Positions 6,633-8,999 of a stretch of DNA of 8,999 nucleotides are shown piece after piece. Numbering within the stretch: the first letter of the stretch is position 1; every line of letters starts with the position of its first letter. The notes under the pieces are model-generated. The model did no database searches, was not told the origin of the DNA, and saw only the letters and a list, made by a program, of their open reading frames with translations. Both the position numbers and the translations under genes were made by a program. The stretch is from the NCBI GenBank assembly GCA_030425785.1, contig JAUHYJ010000119.1, forward strand, positions 1 to 8,999, written 5' to 3'. This DNA comes from Acidimicrobiia bacterium. GTDB lineage: Bacteria; Actinomycetota; Acidimicrobiia; Acidimicrobiales; Ilumatobacteraceae.

Positions 6633-7721
6633 TCAGATCAGGTCGAGGAGGCCGACGTCGACGACCTGCGAAGCGTGCCGAGCGGCCATCGCCATGAACA
6701 TCTCGTCGCCGCGATCGGTGCGCTCGACGATCTGCGACGCCAGGACGGCCATCAGCAACCCGCCCGCGCTCCCGAGCACGTAGCCGGTCCACGCCGTCGC
6801 GTCGTCGAGCCCGATGCCGCGCGCACGCATCGCCGCCGCGTACTCGCCGACGAGCACCCGTTCCTGCGCCCGGCGCAGCTCGCCGACGAGACCGCTCCCG
6901 AGCAGGTAGGCGACATCGGCCGGACCGATGCCGATCGACACGGTCTGCCAGTCGACCACGACGACCGCCGGCGCCGTCGGGCCGGCCGCGAACAGGAGGT
7001 TGTCGAGCCGGTAGTCGCCGTGGACCACGCACCAGGCACCCGACGCGTCGGCCCACTCGGCCACGGCCGACGCCAGCTGCGGGTACGACGACACGACTCG
7101 CCGGGCGATGTCGACGACATCGCCCCCGAGCCGGTCGGCGTAGCGGGCGACGAAGCCCGGCAGCGTGGCGGCGTACATCGTGGCGAGCAGTTCGATGCGC
7201 TCCGCGTCCGGGCGGCTGATCCAGTCGCGTTCGATCTCCGCGCCCCACGTCGGCGCGTGCAGGCCGACGATCTCGAGCACCGCCGCACGGGCCTGGTCGA
7301 CGCTGCAGCCGGCGAGCTGGTCGCCCTGGCACGCATCGCGCAGATCCTCCATCAGGAGCACGAAGTCGTGGACGTCCGGGTCCCACCCGAGGTGGTACAG
7401 CCGTGGCGTGCGAACGTCGACGGTCGTCTGCAGCTCGCCATAGAACCCGATCTCGCGCACATAGGTGCCGACCTGGACAGCCGTCGCGCGACTCAGCTCG
7501 GACGCCGAGGGGAACTTGCCGACGACCGACACCGGCAGCGAGGTGTCGTCGCGGTCCCAACCGAGCTCGAACCGCACGTTCTCACCCACCTGCCCGGTCC
7601 CGATCGACGTCGCCACGACGTCGACGACGTTGGCGTCGGCGGTGACACCGGCGTCGCGGAGGACGCGCGTGAGCAGTGCGGCGTCGACGTCGACGGCGGC
7701 AGGGATCGGTGGCGCAGACAT
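6633..7721 (-). CDS. Phosphotransferase family protein (APH / ecdysteroid-kinase-like fold)
   Basis: A 362-residue cytosolic protein of the protein-kinase-like APH/CHK group (PF01636 and EcKL relatives), which moves the ATP gamma-phosphate to a small-molecule hydroxyl. The N-lobe shows Lys69 in SVVGKFPS and Glu90 in YVREIGFY. The hinge is VLLMEDL (121-127). The catalytic loop reads VVHGDYRLDNLLF (232-244), with Asp236 as the likely base and Asn241 as metal ligand, and the second metal ligand is Asp257 in VVVVDWQ. All key residues are present, so it should be active. The spacing and the REIGFYGEL segment resemble the ecdysteroid-kinase-like proteins of actinobacteria more than drug-resistance APHs; a sterol, lipid or other hydrophobic alcohol is a guess. 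The ATG at 7721 is chosen because it begins the conserved region and has AAGGTGG upstream. It leads a two-gene unit with the AttH-like gene and is divergent from the 69-residue gene. Confidence 0.88.
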   Translation of the reverse strand: MSAPPIPAAVDVDAALLTRVLRDAGVTADANVVDVVATSIGTGQVGENVRFELGWDRDDTSLPVSVVGKFPSASELSRATAVQVGTYVREIGFYGELQTTVDVRTPRLYHLGWDPDVHDFVLLMEDLRDACQGDQLAGCSVDQARAAVLEIVGLHAPTWGAEIERDWISRPDAERIELLATMYAATLPGFVARYADRLGGDVVDIARRVVSSYPQLASAVAEWADASGAWCVVHGDYRLDNLLFAAGPTAPAVVVVDWQTVSIGIGPADVAYLLGSGLVGELRRAQERVLVGEYAAAMRARGIGLDDATAWTGYVLGSAGGLLMAVLASQIVERTDRGDEMFMAMAARHASQVVDVGLLDLI

Positions 7722-7768
7722 CGTCCCACCACCTTGCCACGTCGGGTGATCACATCCGGCCGCCGGCT

Positions 7769-7784
7769 TGTGACGCACGTCTCA
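7769..7784. promoter_or_regulatory. Inverted repeat TGTGACG-CA-CGTCTCA, putative operator
   Basis: The two 7-base arms match at six positions. The site lies 47 bases before the phosphotransferase start and about 94 bases before the small protein gene, in their shared 156-base divergent region. The outer TGTGA-N6-TCTCA also resembles a CRP/FNR-type site with one mismatch (TGTGA-N6-TCACA). Either reading is a prediction. Confidence 0.35.
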
Positions 7785-7827
7785 GTGGCAGATCGGGGTC
7801 CGCCCGATTGGATGAAACGTGCGTTCG

Positions 7828-7858
7828 CTTGCGATCGCAAGAACCTGGACCCTACACC
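7828..7858 (+). promoter_or_regulatory. Candidate promoter with a 14-base palindrome, upstream of the small basic protein
   Basis: CTTGCGATCGCAAG (7828-7841) is a perfect palindrome. Within it TTGCGA (7829-7834) could serve as a -35 box. A TACACC (7853-7858) 18 bases later could serve as a -10 box, giving a short leader with the strong ribosome site at 7866-7871. The palindrome would then cover the -35, the position of a typical repressor site. The -10 match is poor at its last base. Confidence 0.4.
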
Positions 7859-7877
7859 CCCCTTCGAGGAGTCCTCC

Positions 7878-8087
7878 ATGTTGCAAGACACCACACTCGG
7901 CGGACTGGAGCTGGTCCGCCAGCGCCAGGAAGAGCTGCGACAGCTCGCCGAACGGCCCCGAGCCGGCCGGACGCGCGCCCGCACGCCGCGTCCGCTGCGG
8001 CTCCGGCCCGACAACCAGCCGTCGATCATCGTCACCCCGCGCCCTGCCCAGCTCCGCCGGCAGTGGGGCCCCGTCGCCGGGTCCTGA
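7878..8087 (+). CDS. Small Arg-rich protein of unknown function (69 residues)
   Basis: I do not recognise this protein. It has a strong ribosome site (GAGGAG, 7866-7871, 6-base spacer) before ATG 7878, and almost every codon after about the tenth ends in G or C, so it is probably a real gene. Residues 8-24 (GLELVRQRQEELRQLAE, from Gly9) form a likely amphipathic helix. Residues 25-45 are a Pro/Arg-rich, probably disordered stretch (RPRAGRTRARTPRPLRLRPD), and the C-terminus continues PSIIVTPRPAQLRRQW. There are 14 Arg, no Lys, no Cys and six acidic residues, so it is strongly basic; binding to nucleic acid or to an acidic partner is plausible but not shown. There is no signal peptide or membrane segment. 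It is transcribed alone, away from the phosphotransferase. Confidence 0.65.
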   Translation: MLQDTTLGGLELVRQRQEELRQLAERPRAGRTRARTPRPLRLRPDNQPSIIVTPRPAQLRRQWGPVAGS

Positions 8088-8269
8088 GCCCACCCGCTGA
8101 CCGATCCGCGATCACGCGGTCGTGCGCGTGTCGTCACCAGCATGCCACTGAACGTGGCCACCAGGCGAGAAATTGCACGGAACGTACCGGAATTCATTGC
8201 AGCGACGGGTGCGGACCAGACAGAATCCAGACACGGTTGACCACCCGCCCGCCTGATCGGCGAACGGCA

Positions 8270-8282
8270 GTGCACGGTGCAC
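8270..8282. repeat. GTGCAC-G-GTGCAC palindromic repeat
   Basis: Two copies of the self-complementary hexamer GTGCAC are separated by one G, making both a direct repeat and a 13-base inverted repeat. It lies about 124 bases before the F420 oxidoreductase start. It could be a regulator binding site; no regulator gene is in view. Confidence 0.45.
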
Positions 8283-8380
8283 TTCCGACCTGGGACGACC
8301 TCGATCGCGCGGGCGGGTTCGGTCACCGGCGAGCCGCCGAGGCACGGTGGCCGGTCCGAGGCGACGGCTCGCCGCACCGG

Positions 8381-8401
8381 ACGGTCGCACAGTACGGTCG
8401 C
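8381..8401 (+). repeat. Direct repeat ACGGTCGC overlapping the -10 box
   Basis: ACGGTCGC occurs at 8381-8388 and 8394-8401, start to start 13 bases. The second copy overlaps the proposed -10 box of the following gene. It may be a regulator site or chance in GC-rich DNA. Confidence 0.3.
8393..8398 (+). promoter_or_regulatory. -10 box TACGGT of a leaderless promoter
   Basis: TACGGT fits TANNNT and ends 7 bases before the GTG at 8406. No ribosome site is present. This matches the arrangement in front of the hydrolase gene and supports the GTG as start. Confidence 0.5.
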
Positions 8402-8405
8402 CGAC

Positions 8406-8999
8406 GTGCAGGTCGAGACCCATCTCCCCCTCGGCAAGGTCGATCCGGGCATCCGCGAGACCGAGCTCCCGGTCGACGTCGCCGCCGTACATCGTGACGC
8501 CGAGACCGTCGAACGGCTCGGCTTCGACGGCCTCGTCCTGACCGAGACCAAAGAGGATCCGTTCGTCGTCATGGCGATGGCCGCCACGACGACCGAACGC
8601 ATCGACCTGACCACGGCCGTCGCGATCGCGTTCCCCCGCTCGCCCACCGTCACGGCGATGACCGCCTGGACGCTCCAGCGCGCGAGCCGCGGGCGCTTCC
8701 GCCTCGGGCTCGGCACCCAGGTGAAAGGGCACATCGAGCGTCGCTACGGCATGCCCTGGTCCGCACCCGGCCCCTGGCTCGAGGACTACGTCGGCGCGGT
8801 GAAGGCGGTCTGGACGTGCTGGCAGGAGCGCACCCCGCTCGATTTCCACAGCGACCACTACGACCTGACGTTGATGAACCCACTGTTCGACCCGGGTCCG
8901 ATCGACTACCCGTTCCCGCCGATCCACCTCGCCGCCGTCAACGCCCACATGGCGCGCCTCGCCGGCCGTCACGCCGACGCGGTGCGCCCCCACCCGATC
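8406..8999 (+). CDS. LLM class F420-dependent oxidoreductase, N-terminal part
   Basis: From the GTG at 8406 the frame stays open for 198 codons to the window edge; the usual full length is about 320-340, so over a third is missing. The start MQVETHLPL, the segment ETVERLGFDGLVLTETKEDPF (33-53), the core RGRFRLGLGTQVKGHIERRYGMPWS (95-119) and DFHSDHYDLTLMNPLFDPGP (146-165) match the luciferase-like monooxygenase superfamily. The 'LGTQVKGHIERR.GMPWS' block is typical of the actinobacterial F420-dependent subfamily around TIGR03617 (MSMEG_2256-like), recalled rather than searched. Members use reduced or oxidised coenzyme F420 for hydride transfer to or from an organic substrate in a TIM-barrel active site in the cytosol; the substrate of this group is unknown. 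The gene is apparently transcribed from its own leaderless promoter. Confidence 0.9.
   Translation, partial: MQVETHLPLGKVDPGIRETELPVDVAAVHRDAETVERLGFDGLVLTETKEDPFVVMAMAATTTERIDLTTAVAIAFPRSPTVTAMTAWTLQRASRGRFRLGLGTQVKGHIERRYGMPWSAPGPWLEDYVGAVKAVWTCWQERTPLDFHSDHYDLTLMNPLFDPGPIDYPFPPIHLAAVNAHMARLAGRHADAVRPHPI

Larger units (their letters stand above)
8088..8405. other. 318-base intergenic region before the F420 oxidoreductase gene
   Basis: No coding frame here has convincing similarity or codon use. The first part holds a short hairpin (CCGCG-ATCA-CGCGG, 8106-8119) without a T-tract, at best a weak terminator for the small protein gene. Around 8165-8240 the G+C content drops, with ATTGCA twice (8172-8177, 8196-8201). 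Further on lie the palindrome at 8270-8282 and a direct repeat around the -10 of the next gene. The dip in G+C could be a promoter or a small RNA gene, but I see no proof. Confidence 0.5.

Noticed and set aside
5530..6783. 417-codon open frame on the plus strand
   Set aside because: It is the complement of the AttH-like gene and part of the phosphotransferase gene, and it shows no protein family features.
6598..7560. N-terminal extension of the AttH-like protein
   Set aside because: The open frame lies inside the phosphotransferase gene in another frame. The conserved region starts at the ATG at 6597, which has a ribosome site.
8151..8161. AACGTGGCCAC, identical to the promoter bases 2751-2761 of the hydrolase gene
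   Set aside because: No start codon follows at the right distance and the flanks differ, so this 11-base match is probably chance and not a second leaderless start.
8112..8993. 293-codon open frame on the minus strand
   Set aside because: It is antisense to the F420 oxidoreductase, whose LLM motifs are clear; the frame itself shows no motif.
1..8999. CRISPR arrays, insertion sequences, phage or defence genes, tRNA or rRNA
   Set aside because: I looked for regular repeats, transposase motifs, terminal inverted repeats and cloverleaf features on both strands and saw none.

Overview
The window is very GC-rich DNA, and nearly every real codon ends in G or C. Gene content is typical of a high-GC actinobacterium: an F420-dependent luciferase-like monooxygenase, a SnoaL/NTF2-like protein, an acetoacetyl-CoA synthetase, a phosphotransferase, and several starts that look leaderless. 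The flavour suggests the Acidimicrobiia (Ilumatobacter-like) or a related soil or marine actinobacterium. This placement is an inference from gene content, not from a marker gene.

Layout, left to right. (1) The N-terminal 204 codons of a DHA2-type MFS exporter on the minus strand, running off the left edge. Its 62-base leader carries two tandem palindromes that look like operators. (2) An acetoacetyl-CoA synthetase (aacS) on the minus strand, just upstream of the exporter. (3) Divergent from aacS, across an 84-base control region holding a perfect 14-base palindrome, a dienelactone-hydrolase family protein. (4) A cytosolic PAS / GAF-like / GGDEF diguanylate cyclase with an intact active site and an intact inhibitory site, on the plus strand. 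(5) A SnoaL-like/NTF2-fold protein 30 bases behind it. (6) Converging on that gene from the right, a two-gene minus-strand unit: a kinase-fold phosphotransferase followed after 35 bases by a 369-residue protein of the AttH/CrtC-like (DUF7064-like) type. (7) Divergent from that pair, a 69-codon Arg-rich small protein gene with a strong ribosome binding site and a palindromic upstream region. (8) A 318-base intergenic stretch with a few short repeats. (9) The first 198 codons of an F420-dependent LLM oxidoreductase, running off the right edge.

How they may work together: most of the enzymes (AacS, the DLH-family hydrolase, the SnoaL-like protein, the phosphotransferase with its AttH-like partner, and the F420 oxidoreductase) belong to families common in actinobacterial lipid, sterol and aromatic catabolism. 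Apart from the phosphotransferase/AttH-like pair they sit in separate transcription units, so a shared pathway is not shown. I see no rRNA, tRNA, CRISPR array, insertion sequence, phage gene or defence locus. The most unusual items are the tandem operator before the exporter, the conserved-looking but uncharacterised phosphotransferase/AttH-like pair, and the unknown small basic protein with its palindromic control region.
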